Shown piece after piece: positions 1 to 7,477 of a stretch of DNA of 20,344 bases. Position numbers and translations under genes: made by a program. The notes beneath the pieces were generated by a model. The model made no database searches. It saw nothing but the letters and a program-made list of their open reading frames with translations, and was not told the DNA's origin. The stretch's first letter is position 1. Each line of letters starts with the position of its first letter. Source of the stretch: DATKXO01 sp035528995 (GTDB taxonomy: Bacteria; Planctomycetota; Phycisphaerae; UBA1845); contig DATKXO010000126.1 of assembly GCA_035528995.1 (NCBI GenBank), positions 1 to 20,344 on the forward strand, in the 5' to 3' direction.

Positions 1-142
1 CGGTTTGAATACGCGCCGGGTCGGCCCGAACGTGGCTTCTGGCGGGTCACTCCAGGATACTCGATTCCGGGCTGGAAGGAAGCAGAAGGCGGGGGATCGC
101 GCCGCGCAGCGAGGCATGCGCTCTGCGGGGTCAGCGGTGCGT
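1..142. other. Region downstream of the TPR gene, no confident gene
   Basis: No convincing gene lies here. On the minus strand a GTG at 48-50 opens a frame (beginning MTRQKPRSGRPGAY) that runs off the window edge. It could be the start of the next gene downstream of the TPR gene, but 16 residues without a good ribosome binding site are not enough to call it. No hairpin with a T-tract was seen after the TPR stop codon. Confidence 0.3.
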
Positions 143-2026
143 TCAGTCGAGGAGCTGTTCGGCCTCGGTCAGCAGCTCGCCGGTTGCGGCATCGACGCTG
201 GCCCCGGAGGCGACCAGCTCGCGCACCCTGGCGATCAACGGGCGCGCGTTGTCGGTCCGGCCGAGGTGGGCGTAGGACAGGGCCGCGACCAGCAGGGCCG
301 AGGGGTGGTCCGGCTGGCGGGTGAGGATTCGTTCAGCGACGGTGAGGGCGTCGGTGTGGCGTCCGTTTCGCAGAAAGGCCAGGGCCAGCGTTGCGGAGGC
401 CTTCGGTGAATCCGGCGCAAGCTCGGCGGCGCGCAATGCGGCTGGGAGGGCGGCCTTGGGATCTCGCAGCTGCTTGTCGGGGAGAGACAGGTACGCTTCG
501 GCCAGAGCTTGCTGACACAGCCAATCGTCCGCCGAGTGTTGGGCGGCCGTCTTGAACGCGGCCAGCGCCTTGGCCGGCTGCCCTTGCTCCTGGAGGCATT
601 TCCCCATGACAACATCGAGGCCGCCCAGGGCGGGGAAGCGTCTCAGGCCGTCGGCCGCAGCCTTCATGGCCGTGTCGTGCCTGCCCAACTGATACTGGGC
701 GTCCGCCAGAAACAGCCAGAACTCTTCCCGGTCGGGGTCTGTCGCCAGGGCGGCCGTGAACTGCTCGACGGCCGGCTCGAACTGGCCCAGCGCGTAAAGG
801 CACTCCCCCAGTCCGAACATCGCGTCCGGCTCGCCGGGCCGAACCTTGAGCGCCTGACGATAATACTGGATCGCCTCGAATATCTCGCCGGTTGTGCGGA
901 GCAGGGCGGCTGTTCGCATCAGCAGAACGGCATTGTCCGGGGCGCTGCGCAGGGCCCGTTTGTAGTGCTCGACCGCGTCGGCGGGGCGCCCGGCGCGAAC
1001 CAGCGCCGGACCGAGGTACACCGAGACGATATCGGCGTCCGGATCGGCTTCGGCCGCCTTCTCCCATGCGGTGATGGCCTCTTCGATGCGCCCGGCGTGG
1101 TAATGATTCAGACCGCGCTGGAAATGAAGCTGGGCGGGGGCGGCGTCGGCCCGGGCGGCTTCCAGCACGGGGTCGGCCATCGGCGGGGAAGGCGGCAGGG
1201 CCTCGGCCCGGGCACGCTCGCGGCGGGCCTGTTCGGGATCGTTGAGCCGTCGGAAGAGATCGGCCCGATGCCGGCGCACCAGTTGTTCGTCGGGGGCCAG
1301 TTCCAGTGCCTGGTCCAGGTGACGCAGAGCGAGTTCCAGATCGCCCAGTTCCCGGGCGGCACTCGCGGCCGCCACCTGTGCGTGCCAGGAATCGGGCTGA
1401 CCCTGACACACCACGGCGAACTGGGCCCGCGACTCCGACGCCTCGCCCGCCTGGGCCAACAGCCGGGCGTAGTGAATCCGCGCCGGGAGGTAGTCGCCGT
1501 CGATTTCGACCGCCTTCTGCAGGTGGAAGCGGGCCTTGGTGCGATCGATCCGGAGCAAGGTCAAACCGGCCAGATACGGCCAGCGCATGTCGGCCGGATC
1601 CAGCGCAGCCGCCTGGCTCAGACAGTCCACTGTTTCCTGGCCGAAGCCGTGCACCATCAGGGTCCACCCCAGACGCCCCCAGGTTTCGGCGGACTGGTCG
1701 CCGTCGAGGATGGCCTGACGGAGTTGGTTGATCCTGGCGACCACGCTCGGCTTGCGGCCCTGCAAGGACGGGTTGGGCGGCTGCTGGATGCTCGAAGCCT
1801 CCGCCGCCGGGGCGGATTCGCGCGTTTCGGCGGGCTGTCCGGAGACGGGTGTGGCGGCGGCACCGACCAGCACGGCCGCGGCGAGCGTCCACCCGACAAG
1901 CCGGCAACAAGCGGCGCGGGAAGGCGCGGGGCCTGTGTCCGGCGCACACACCGGCCGGCGCCGATTCGTCGACCTCGCGTGGTCGTTGTTGATGACTGCT
2001 GTGTCCGCGTGCATTGTGGTTTTCAT
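143..2026 (-). CDS. Exported or membrane-anchored TPR-repeat protein
   Basis: A 627-residue protein made mostly of tetratricopeptide repeats, which are helical protein-binding scaffolds. A hydrophobic stretch at residues 43-63 ends in 'ATPVSGQ', suggesting a signal peptide or N-terminal anchor behind an unusually long 42-residue basic N-region. A Pro/Ala-rich linker follows. About a dozen TPR units run from roughly residue 95 to the C-terminus; clear ones carry patterns such as 'AITAWEKAAEADPD' and 'AVEHYKRALRSAPDN'. The open frame extends upstream to 2674, but that part is the shadow of trpE, so the ATG at 2024-2026 is chosen. This ATG lies 29 bases after the trpE stop and has no clear Shine-Dalgarno, so translation may be coupled to trpE. 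TPR proteins of this general style often sit near CRTAC1/UnbV-type genes in planctomycetes, but none is visible here. The binding partner is unknown. Confidence 0.85.
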   Translation of the reverse strand: MKTTMHADTAVINNDHARSTNRRRPVCAPDTGPAPSRAACCRLVGWTLAAAVLVGAAATPVSGQPAETRESAPAAEASSIQQPPNPSLQGRKPSVVARINQLRQAILDGDQSAETWGRLGWTLMVHGFGQETVDCLSQAAALDPADMRWPYLAGLTLLRIDRTKARFHLQKAVEIDGDYLPARIHYARLLAQAGEASESRAQFAVVCQGQPDSWHAQVAAASAARELGDLELALRHLDQALELAPDEQLVRRHRADLFRRLNDPEQARRERARAEALPPSPPMADPVLEAARADAAPAQLHFQRGLNHYHAGRIEEAITAWEKAAEADPDADIVSVYLGPALVRAGRPADAVEHYKRALRSAPDNAVLLMRTAALLRTTGEIFEAIQYYRQALKVRPGEPDAMFGLGECLYALGQFEPAVEQFTAALATDPDREEFWLFLADAQYQLGRHDTAMKAAADGLRRFPALGGLDVVMGKCLQEQGQPAKALAAFKTAAQHSADDWLCQQALAEAYLSLPDKQLRDPKAALPAALRAAELAPDSPKASATLALAFLRNGRHTDALTVAERILTRQPDHPSALLVAALSYAHLGRTDNARPLIARVRELVASGASVDAATGELLTEAEQLLD

Positions 2027-2055
2027 GTTCGGGCGCCCGCCGGACGCGGGTTCGG

Positions 2056-3564
2056 TCAGGGTGTCGTCCAGGATTCGGCGACCTCGATCGCCCGGAGCAT
2101 GCTCTGGGCCTTTTGGAGCGTTTCCTGATATTCGGCCGACGGGTCGGAGTCGGCGACGATTCCGGCCCCCACCTGGGCGTACACCTGCCGGGTCCGGTCG
2201 GCCCCTTCGGTGATGACCAGCGTGCGCAGGGCGATGCAGGTATCCATGTTGCCGGCGAAATCGAAGTACCCGACGGCGCCGGCGTACGGGCCGCGGCGGT
2301 TGGGCTCCAGTTCGTCGATGATCTCCATGGCCCGGATCTTCGGCGCTCCGCTGACGGTTCCGACCGGGAGGACGGCCCGCAGGGCGTCGAACGCCGTCTT
2401 GCCGCCGGCCAGCCGCCCCGACACGTTCGAGCAAATGTGCATCACGTGGCTGTACCGCTCGACGGACATGACCTCGTCGAGCCGGATGCTGCCCGGCTCC
2501 GCCACGCGCCCGACGTCGTTGCGGCCCAGGTCGACCAGCATGACGTGCTCGGCGCGTTCCTTGGGATCGGCCAGCAGTTCGGTCTCCAATCCGCGGTCCT
2601 CGGCCTCGGTGCGCCCCCGGGGCCTGGTGCCGGCCAAGGGGCGGTTGGTCACCACGCCGTTCTCCACGCGACACAGGATTTCCGGGCTGCTGCCCACCAG
2701 GATGACGGTGGGGCTCTTGAGCAGGAACATGAAGGGCGAGGGATTGACCACGCGCAGGGCCCGGTAGATATCGAGCGGATCGGTGCGGGTCTGAACGCAG
2801 AGGCGTTGGGACAACACGACCTGGAAGACGTCTCCGGCGCGGATGTACTCGCGGCAGCGATCCACGTGGCGCTCGAAGTCGGCCCGGGCGATGTTGCTGG
2901 TGTAGGGCGGCGGAGCCGGTCCCCGCGGGCGAAGCGAGGCCACGCCCGACCAGGGCCCCTTCTCCAGCAGCGCCACGGTCTGCTCGATCCGGGCCCGGGC
3001 GGCCTCATAGCCGCGCTCGACACCGTCGCGTTCGACGTGGGCATGGGCCACGACCTTGATCAGCTTCTGCACATGGTCGAACACGATCATGAGGTCATAG
3101 AGTCCGAAGAGCAGATCGGGCAGCCCGCGGTCGTCCCTGGGCGCGTTGGGTAGGTGCTCGTAGTAGCGAATCGTGTCGTACCCGGCGTAGCCGACGGCCC
3201 CGCCGACGAAGCGAGGCAGGTCCGGCAGGTGGGCGGCCCGATGCTCGACCAGCAGTTCCTCCAGCCGCCGTAGCGGGTCCTCGTGCTGTTCGCTGATCGT
3301 CGTTCCGTCACGGGTGAGTTCGACCGTGCGGCCGCTGGCCTGGAACACGGCCGACGGGTTCGCCCCGATGAAGGAGTAGCGGGCCACTTTCTCCTGGCCG
3401 ACGACGCTCTCCAGCAGGAAAGCGTGCTCGGCGCCGCCGGCCAGCCTGCCGAAGGCCGAGACCGGCGTGAGCTGGTCGCTGAGGATCTGACAGTAAACGG
3501 GAATCGTGTTGGCGCGAGCTGCCAACGCGGCGAAGGTCGGGCGGTCGGGCCACAGGTCCAGCAT
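2056..3564 (-). CDS. trpE: Anthranilate synthase component I
   Basis: Converts chorismate plus ammonia or glutamine-derived nitrogen to anthranilate, the first committed step of tryptophan synthesis; cytoplasmic. The 502 residues are full length for TrpE. The N-terminal domain has 'LLES' at residues 50-53, the conserved tryptophan feedback-binding motif. The chorismate-binding domain shows 'SSPEIL' (292-297), 'PLAGT' (309-313), 'ERAEHVMLVDLGRND' (336-350), 'PVGTVSGAPKIRAMEII' (400-416), 'RGPYAGAVGY' (424-433) and 'GAGIVADSDP' (467-476). The LLES motif favours TrpE over PabB or a salicylate/isochorismate synthase. No trpG or other trp gene is in the window, so the glutaminase subunit must be encoded elsewhere. 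It is first in a two-gene unit with the TPR gene. The ATG at 3564 lies 6 bases after a -10 box, which suggests a leaderless mRNA. Confidence 0.95.
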   Translation of the reverse strand: MLDLWPDRPTFAALAARANTIPVYCQILSDQLTPVSAFGRLAGGAEHAFLLESVVGQEKVARYSFIGANPSAVFQASGRTVELTRDGTTISEQHEDPLRRLEELLVEHRAAHLPDLPRFVGGAVGYAGYDTIRYYEHLPNAPRDDRGLPDLLFGLYDLMIVFDHVQKLIKVVAHAHVERDGVERGYEAARARIEQTVALLEKGPWSGVASLRPRGPAPPPYTSNIARADFERHVDRCREYIRAGDVFQVVLSQRLCVQTRTDPLDIYRALRVVNPSPFMFLLKSPTVILVGSSPEILCRVENGVVTNRPLAGTRPRGRTEAEDRGLETELLADPKERAEHVMLVDLGRNDVGRVAEPGSIRLDEVMSVERYSHVMHICSNVSGRLAGGKTAFDALRAVLPVGTVSGAPKIRAMEIIDELEPNRRGPYAGAVGYFDFAGNMDTCIALRTLVITEGADRTRQVYAQVGAGIVADSDPSAEYQETLQKAQSMLRAIEVAESWTTP

Positions 3565-3570
3565 GGCGCG

Positions 3571-3599
3571 ATGCTAGCGATGCCGAATCAGCCGGTCAA
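3571..3599 (-). promoter_or_regulatory. trpE promoter, leaderless type
   Basis: On the minus strand, -35 TTGACC (3594-3599), a 17-base spacer and -10 TAGCAT (3571-3576). Only six bases separate the -10 from the trpE ATG, so the expected transcription start falls on or next to the A of the start codon. There is no room for a Shine-Dalgarno sequence or a trp attenuator leader. Confidence 0.6.
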
Positions 3600-3605
3600 G
3601 GTGAA

Positions 3606-3634
3606 GTGGCAGGGCGCGTGAGGCGGTCTATAAT
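3606..3634 (+). promoter_or_regulatory. Promoter of the pterin-enzyme gene
   Basis: -35 GTGGCA (3606-3611), a 17-base spacer and a perfect TATAAT (3629-3634). It points at the gene starting at 3684, giving a 5' UTR of about 40 bases that contains a GAGGTGAG-like ribosome binding site. The -35 box is back to back with the trpE -35, with six bases between them. Confidence 0.6.
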
Positions 3635-3683
3635 CCGCGAGCTCAGACGGCTGTCCAGGGTTGGCCCGAGGTGAGTTGAGCGG

Positions 3684-4109
3684 ATGTATCGGGTGACGGT
3701 GAGGGCGGAATTCTCTGCGGCGCATCGCCTGCGCTCTGCGGATGGAGAGTACGAACCGCTGCACGATCACGACTGGACGGTGGAGGCATCGTTCGTGGGG
3801 GCCGACCTGGACGCGACGGGGATGCTGGTCGACTTCGAAGAAGTGCGGCCCGCGCTGCAGTCCGTGACGCAGCGCCTGGACCACTCGAGTCTCAACGAGG
3901 CGCCGCTGCTTGCGGGCTTGAACCCCTCGGCCGAGAACGTGGCCCGGGTCATCTGTGAGGCCCTGGCCGGGGCGATTGCGCGGCCCGACCTGTTGGAATC
4001 GGTGCGGGTGACGGAGGCCCCGGGCTGCACGGCCGCCTATTACCGCGCCGCATCGCCGCGGTGTTCAAGCGATGGGCGGTCGGTTGACGATACCAGGGGC
4101 GGTCTCTAG
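3684..4109 (+). CDS. 6-pyruvoyl-tetrahydropterin synthase / QueD-family enzyme lacking the catalytic Cys
   Basis: A 141-residue T-fold protein. Family members act on 7,8-dihydroneopterin triphosphate to make 6-carboxytetrahydropterin (QueD, queuosine path), 6-pyruvoyl-tetrahydropterin, or 6-hydroxymethyl-dihydropterin for folate (PTPS-III). Zinc ligands are visible: His14 in 'FSAAH', and His27 and His29 in 'LHDHDW'. The Asp66-His67 pair ('LDHSSLN') and Glu111 ('VTEAPG') are also in place. The catalytic Cys expected four residues before the first His of the HxH motif is Tyr23, with Glu24 next to it. This layout resembles the Glu-for-Cys enzymes (Plasmodium PTPS, bacterial PTPS-III) that stand in for FolB, so a folate role is possible and plain QueD activity is doubtful. 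The usual HGH is HDH. The gene is divergent from trpE, and mcsA follows after 40 bases. The C-terminal ~20 residues look unconserved. Confidence 0.85.
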   Translation: MYRVTVRAEFSAAHRLRSADGEYEPLHDHDWTVEASFVGADLDATGMLVDFEEVRPALQSVTQRLDHSSLNEAPLLAGLNPSAENVARVICEALAGAIARPDLLESVRVTEAPGCTAAYYRAASPRCSSDGRSVDDTRGGL

Positions 4110-4112
4110 AAT
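4084..4112 (+). promoter_or_regulatory. mcsA-mcsB promoter overlapping the upstream stop codon
   Basis: -35 TTGACG (4084-4089), a 17-base spacer and -10 TAGAAT (4107-4112). The -10 overlaps the TAG stop of the pterin-enzyme gene (4107-4109). The match is strong, so mcsAB can be transcribed on its own even though it follows only 40 bases behind. I saw no CtsR-type direct heptad repeat and no CIRCE element around it. Confidence 0.6.
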
Positions 4113-4149
4113 CTTTGACGGGAAGCACGGTTTCCGAGAGTAGGGGTTC

Positions 4150-4659
4150 ATGGGTATCCTCTGTCAATCCTGCAAGAATGCCGAAGCGACGGTGCATGTG
4201 ACGGACATCGCCCCCTCCAACGGAGAGAAGCGCGAGCGGCACCTGTGCGAGGGCTGCGCCGAGGAGGAGGGGATCACCATGAAGCAGCACGAGCCGATCA
4301 ACACCATTCTGGCCAAGTTCGTGGAACAGAAGGTGGGGGGCAGCGCGGAAGAGGCGGCCAAACTCACCTGTCCCAAGTGCGGGGTCAGCTTCCGGGAGTT
4401 CCGGGCCAACGGGCTGTTGGGTTGTCGGCATGATTACGAGGTGTTCGCGGAGTACATCACCCCGCTGATCGAACGGGCTCACGGCGGAGCCACCCAGCAC
4501 GCCGGGAAGGTGCCCCGCCGCATGGGCTCCGACCGCGGCAAACAAACGGATATCCTGCGCCTCAAGCGGCGGCTCAGCGAGGCCGTCGAAAAAGAGGACT
4601 ACGAGACCGCGGCCGCAGTCCGTGACGAACTCAAGGTGCTGCAAGGCGATGGAAATTGA
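4150..4659 (+). CDS. mcsA: McsA-type zinc-finger/UVR-motif protein, activator of the McsB arginine kinase
   Basis: A 169-residue adaptor that in Firmicutes binds and activates McsB, which marks proteins with phosphoarginine for ClpCP. The N-terminus has a CxxC pair (C5, C8) and a second pair (C33, C36), forming one zinc site. A second site starts with C74/C77 ('CPKC') and C92 in 'GCRHDY', where the usual last Cys is Asp95, so His94 or Asp95 may complete it. A variable linker leads to a C-terminal UVR helical hairpin at about 134-165 ('LKRRLSEAVEKEDYETAAAVRDEL'-like, residues E149-D150-Y151 prominent), the segment expected to contact ClpC/ClpE-type partners. Its stop codon overlaps the mcsB start by 11 bases, which fits translational coupling and a stoichiometric McsA-McsB complex. 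Confidence 0.9.
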   Translation: MGILCQSCKNAEATVHVTDIAPSNGEKRERHLCEGCAEEEGITMKQHEPINTILAKFVEQKVGGSAEEAAKLTCPKCGVSFREFRANGLLGCRHDYEVFAEYITPLIERAHGGATQHAGKVPRRMGSDRGKQTDILRLKRRLSEAVEKEDYETAAAVRDELKVLQGDGN

Positions 4660-5707
4660 CGACCTGACCAGGCGCACCGGCGAGTGGCTGCGCGGCGAGG
4701 GGCCTTCCTCGAAAGTGGTCATCTCCTCGCGGATTCGGCTGGCCCGCAACTTCGAAGCCTATCCATTCCTGTCCCGGGCCGACGAAACCGCCCGGCGCGA
4801 GATGTACCGCGCACTCACCGACCGCATCACCGAGACCGATCTGGGGCAGGATTGCCTGGTGGTCAACATCGATGAGGTCGAGCCGCTGGACCGGCAGTTG
4901 ATGGTCGAACGGCACCTGATCAGCAAACAGCACGCCGACGGCGAGGGCTGCCGCGGGGTGGTCGTTTCCGCCGACGAGACCCGGGCCCTGATGATTCACG
5001 AAGAGGACCATCTGCGCATCCAGTGCCTGCGGAGCGGCTTGCAGCTCGAGACCCTGTGGCAGGAGGTCGACCGCATCGACGACCTGCTGGAGGAGCGCGT
5101 CGAGTACGCCTACGACGAGAAGTTCGGCTATCTGACGGCCTGCCCCACCAACGTGGGCACCGGCATCCGGGTTTCGGTCATGCTGCACCTGCCCGGGCTG
5201 AAGATGACCAACGAGGTCGAGCGCCTGCTCCGGGCGGCCCGGGACATGCGTCTGGCCGTTCGGGGGCTCTTCGGTGAGGGAACCGACGCGCTGGGCGATT
5301 TCTTCCAGATATCGAACCAGGCCACGCTCGGCAAGAGCGAGGCCGAGATCATCGACGAGTTCGGCAACGAGGTCATCCCCAAGCTCGTCGAGTACGAGTT
5401 GAACGCCCGGGAGATGCTGGCCAACGAGCGCACCTACCAGCTCGACGACCGGATCTGGCGGGCCTACGGCACCCTCTGCCACGCCCGCACCATCGGGACC
5501 GACGAGACCCTGTTCCTGCTGTCCCACCTCCGCCTGGGCGTGCAGATGAACCGGTTCAAGCTGGTCGACCTGGCCACCATCAACCAACTGTTTCTGCTCA
5601 CCCAGCGGGCCCACCTGCAGAAGATCAACGGCGGACCCATGGACGGCGAAAAGCGCAGCATCGCTCGGGCCGAGCTGCTCCGCCAACGGCTCGGGTCGAG
5701 CAACTGA
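4649..5707 (+). CDS. mcsB: Protein-arginine kinase McsB
   Basis: An ATP:guanido phosphotransferase that phosphorylates arginine side chains on proteins. The 352 residues match the family length. Visible motifs: 'SSRIRLARN' (26-34, nucleotide binding), 'HEEDHLRIQ' (117-125, the NEED-type catalytic loop), 'CPTNVGTG' (165-172) and 'GLFGEGTDALGDFFQISNQ' (207-223, including the second catalytic Glu at 210). The C-terminal allosteric phosphoarginine site, RDxxRA in Firmicutes McsB, reads RSIARA at 336-341, with Ser in place of Asp. A GTG at 4622 extends the frame, but the ATG at 4649 is preferred: AAGGTG (4633-4638) lies 10 bases upstream and the family N-terminus starts here. No clpC or ctsR is in the window. 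The gene is convergent with murJ, with 35 bases between the stop codons. Confidence 0.95.
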   Translation: MEIDDLTRRTGEWLRGEGPSSKVVISSRIRLARNFEAYPFLSRADETARREMYRALTDRITETDLGQDCLVVNIDEVEPLDRQLMVERHLISKQHADGEGCRGVVVSADETRALMIHEEDHLRIQCLRSGLQLETLWQEVDRIDDLLEERVEYAYDEKFGYLTACPTNVGTGIRVSVMLHLPGLKMTNEVERLLRAARDMRLAVRGLFGEGTDALGDFFQISNQATLGKSEAEIIDEFGNEVIPKLVEYELNAREMLANERTYQLDDRIWRAYGTLCHARTIGTDETLFLLSHLRLGVQMNRFKLVDLATINQLFLLTQRAHLQKINGGPMDGEKRSIARAELLRQRLGSSN

Positions 5708-5742
5708 ACGACCGTCGCTCCCGCATCCCCACGATCAATGTG

Positions 5743-7299
5743 TCAGGCGTTCGGCGTATCGGACCGAGGTTCGCGCCGGCTGAGCAGCTCGGATAGCTCG
5801 CCGCAACCCAACAGCCGCGCCGCCGCGATGAACACGACGATTCCCGCCGGGATGGCCACAGCCAGCTTCGCGAGGTTGCCGGCCTGAGCGAGTCGACTCG
5901 CCAGCGCGATCCACCACACTACGACGCCCATGGCGGCACAAGCACCGCACGTTCGGGCCGCGGACGCGCCGATTCCGTGCCAGCCCAGCGCCGGCAGATG
6001 CCGCCTGAGCGATGCAACCAGCCAGACCACTTGCCCTGTCGTGCTGATGGCCGTGGCCAGGGCGATGCCGCCCTCGGCCAAGGGAAACACCAGCAACAGG
6101 CTGAGCACCAGGTTGATCGCGACGCTCACCAGGCCGATCCGAACCGGCGTGCGCACGTCCTGCAGGGCATAGAAAGCCCGGGTCAGGATCGGCTGTGCGC
6201 AGTACGAGACCAAGCCGACGCTGTAGCAGATCAGGGTGAAGGCGACGTGGTCCGTGGCCGTCGCGTCGAAGCGCCCGCCGCGGCGCTCGTAGAGCAGCGA
6301 GACCACCGGGGTGGCCAGCAGGATCAGCCCGACGGCCGCGGGCAACGCGATGAACACCGTCACCCTCAGCCCGCTGGCCAACACCGCGGACACGGCGGCA
6401 TGGTCCCGCTGGGCGGCCTTGCTGCTCAGCAGCGGGAAGATGGCCGTGGCTAGGGCGACGCCGAACACGCCCAGCGGCAGGTGGTACAGCATGTGCGCGT
6501 AACCCAGCACAGCCGGCCCACGCCCGTCGGGAACCAGGAACAGGGCGATCAGGCTGTCGGCCAACACGTTCACCTGAGCCGCCGACAGGCCCACGATCAT
6601 CGGGCCCATCATCAGCAGGATGCGGCGCAGGTCGGGGTCGCGCCATTGCAGGTTCAAGCGTGGAGGACAACCGGCCCGGCGCAGGTCGACTACCTGCAGG
6701 CCGAACTGCAGCACGCCGGCGATGACGACACTGACCGCCACCAGGTAGAGCAGTTGTGTTCCCTGCAGGCCGGACCAGTAGCCGGCCACCACCAGCACCA
6801 CGATCAACACGACGTTGAGCAGAATCGGTGCGGCGGCCGGCGCGCCGTAACGGTCCAGGGAGTTGAGCATCCCTCCGGCGAAGCCGGTCAGGCAGATGAA
6901 GATCATGTAGGGCATCATGATCATGGTGAGCACGAGCGTGAGGGAGGGTCGGGCCAGATGTCCGATCCCGACGCCGACGATGACCAGCAGCGTCAGGGCC
7001 ACCAGTGCGGAGCCCAACAGCGTGAAGGCCGAGCCGGCCAGTCGGCGGGCCCGATCGCGTCCGCCGGTCTGGAGCACCTCGGTGAAGACGGGAATGAAGG
7101 CCGAGGCCATCGCCCCCTCGCCGAACAGTCGCCGGGCGAGATTGGGCAGCATAAAGGCGACGCGGAACGAACTGAAGACAGGGTCGATGCCGAAGAAGAA
7201 GCTGTAGGCCATCTCGCGCACCAGGCCCAGGACGCGAGACGCGGCGGTGAACAGGGCGATGAGTCGGGCCGGCGCGACGAAACGGGTGTGCTCGGACAC
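5743..7299 (-). CDS. murJ: Lipid II flippase MurJ (MviN family)
   Basis: An integral inner-membrane MOP-superfamily protein that flips lipid II for peptidoglycan synthesis. About 518 residues with a run of hydrophobic helices throughout, consistent with 14 segments. The N-terminal family signature is clear: 'ASRVLGLVREMAYSFFFG', then 'FMLPNLARRLFGEGAMASAFIPVF', and later 'LPLGVFGVALATAIFPLLS' and 'RAFYALQDVRTPVRIG'. The frame can be extended to a TTG at 7335, but that TTG is the first three bases of a -35 box (TTGCGA). The GTG at 7297-7299 is therefore chosen. It sits seven bases after a TATATT -10, predicting a leaderless message. The gene is divergent from the ferredoxin gene and stands alone. 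No transcription terminator is obvious in the short gap to mcsB. Confidence 0.93.
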   Translation of the reverse strand: MSEHTRFVAPARLIALFTAASRVLGLVREMAYSFFFGIDPVFSSFRVAFMLPNLARRLFGEGAMASAFIPVFTEVLQTGGRDRARRLAGSAFTLLGSALVALTLLVIVGVGIGHLARPSLTLVLTMIMMPYMIFICLTGFAGGMLNSLDRYGAPAAAPILLNVVLIVVLVVAGYWSGLQGTQLLYLVAVSVVIAGVLQFGLQVVDLRRAGCPPRLNLQWRDPDLRRILLMMGPMIVGLSAAQVNVLADSLIALFLVPDGRGPAVLGYAHMLYHLPLGVFGVALATAIFPLLSSKAAQRDHAAVSAVLASGLRVTVFIALPAAVGLILLATPVVSLLYERRGGRFDATATDHVAFTLICYSVGLVSYCAQPILTRAFYALQDVRTPVRIGLVSVAINLVLSLLLVFPLAEGGIALATAISTTGQVVWLVASLRRHLPALGWHGIGASAARTCGACAAMGVVVWWIALASRLAQAGNLAKLAVAIPAGIVVFIAAARLLGCGELSELLSRREPRSDTPNA

Positions 7300-7306
7300 G
7301 CGGGTG

Positions 7307-7335
7307 AATATAGGGAGCCCGCCGGAGGGTCGCAA
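7307..7335 (-). promoter_or_regulatory. murJ promoter, leaderless type
   Basis: Minus strand -35 TTGCGA (7330-7335), a 17-base spacer and -10 TATATT (7307-7312), followed by seven bases and then GTG (7299-7297). Transcription should start at or beside the start codon. This placement rules out the longer TTG-started frame. Confidence 0.6.
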
Positions 7336-7389
7336 GCAGGTCGCGGGTCGCGGGCGTCAGCCGGATCGTCGCCCCGCCGAAGGTACCAC

Positions 7390-7418
7390 TTGTCGGAGCC
7401 GGGGCTTGACCCTATTAT
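7390..7418 (+). promoter_or_regulatory. Ferredoxin gene promoter
   Basis: -35 TTGTCG (7390-7395), a 17-base spacer and -10 TATTAT (7413-7418). The predicted 5' UTR of about 53 bases contains GGAGGA (7467-7472), five bases before the ferredoxin ATG. Confidence 0.6.
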
Positions 7419-7477
7419 CCCCCCGACCGGGTGGTTCGCCCGGATGGGGCTGCTTCACATGAGAGCGGAGGATTGCC

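Noticed and set aside
509..2128. Long plus-strand open frame (539 codons) opposite the TPR gene
   Set aside because: It is an antisense shadow common in GC-rich DNA. It has no recognisable domain, while the minus strand has clear TPR repeats.
2027..2674. N-terminal extension of the TPR frame back to 2674
   Set aside because: It lies entirely opposite the trpE codon frame on the same strand and translates to Arg/Gly/Pro-rich shadow sequence. TrpE motifs show which frame is real.
5708..5742. Bidirectional terminator between mcsB and murJ
   Set aside because: The 35-base gap contains no inverted repeat with a T-tract on either strand.
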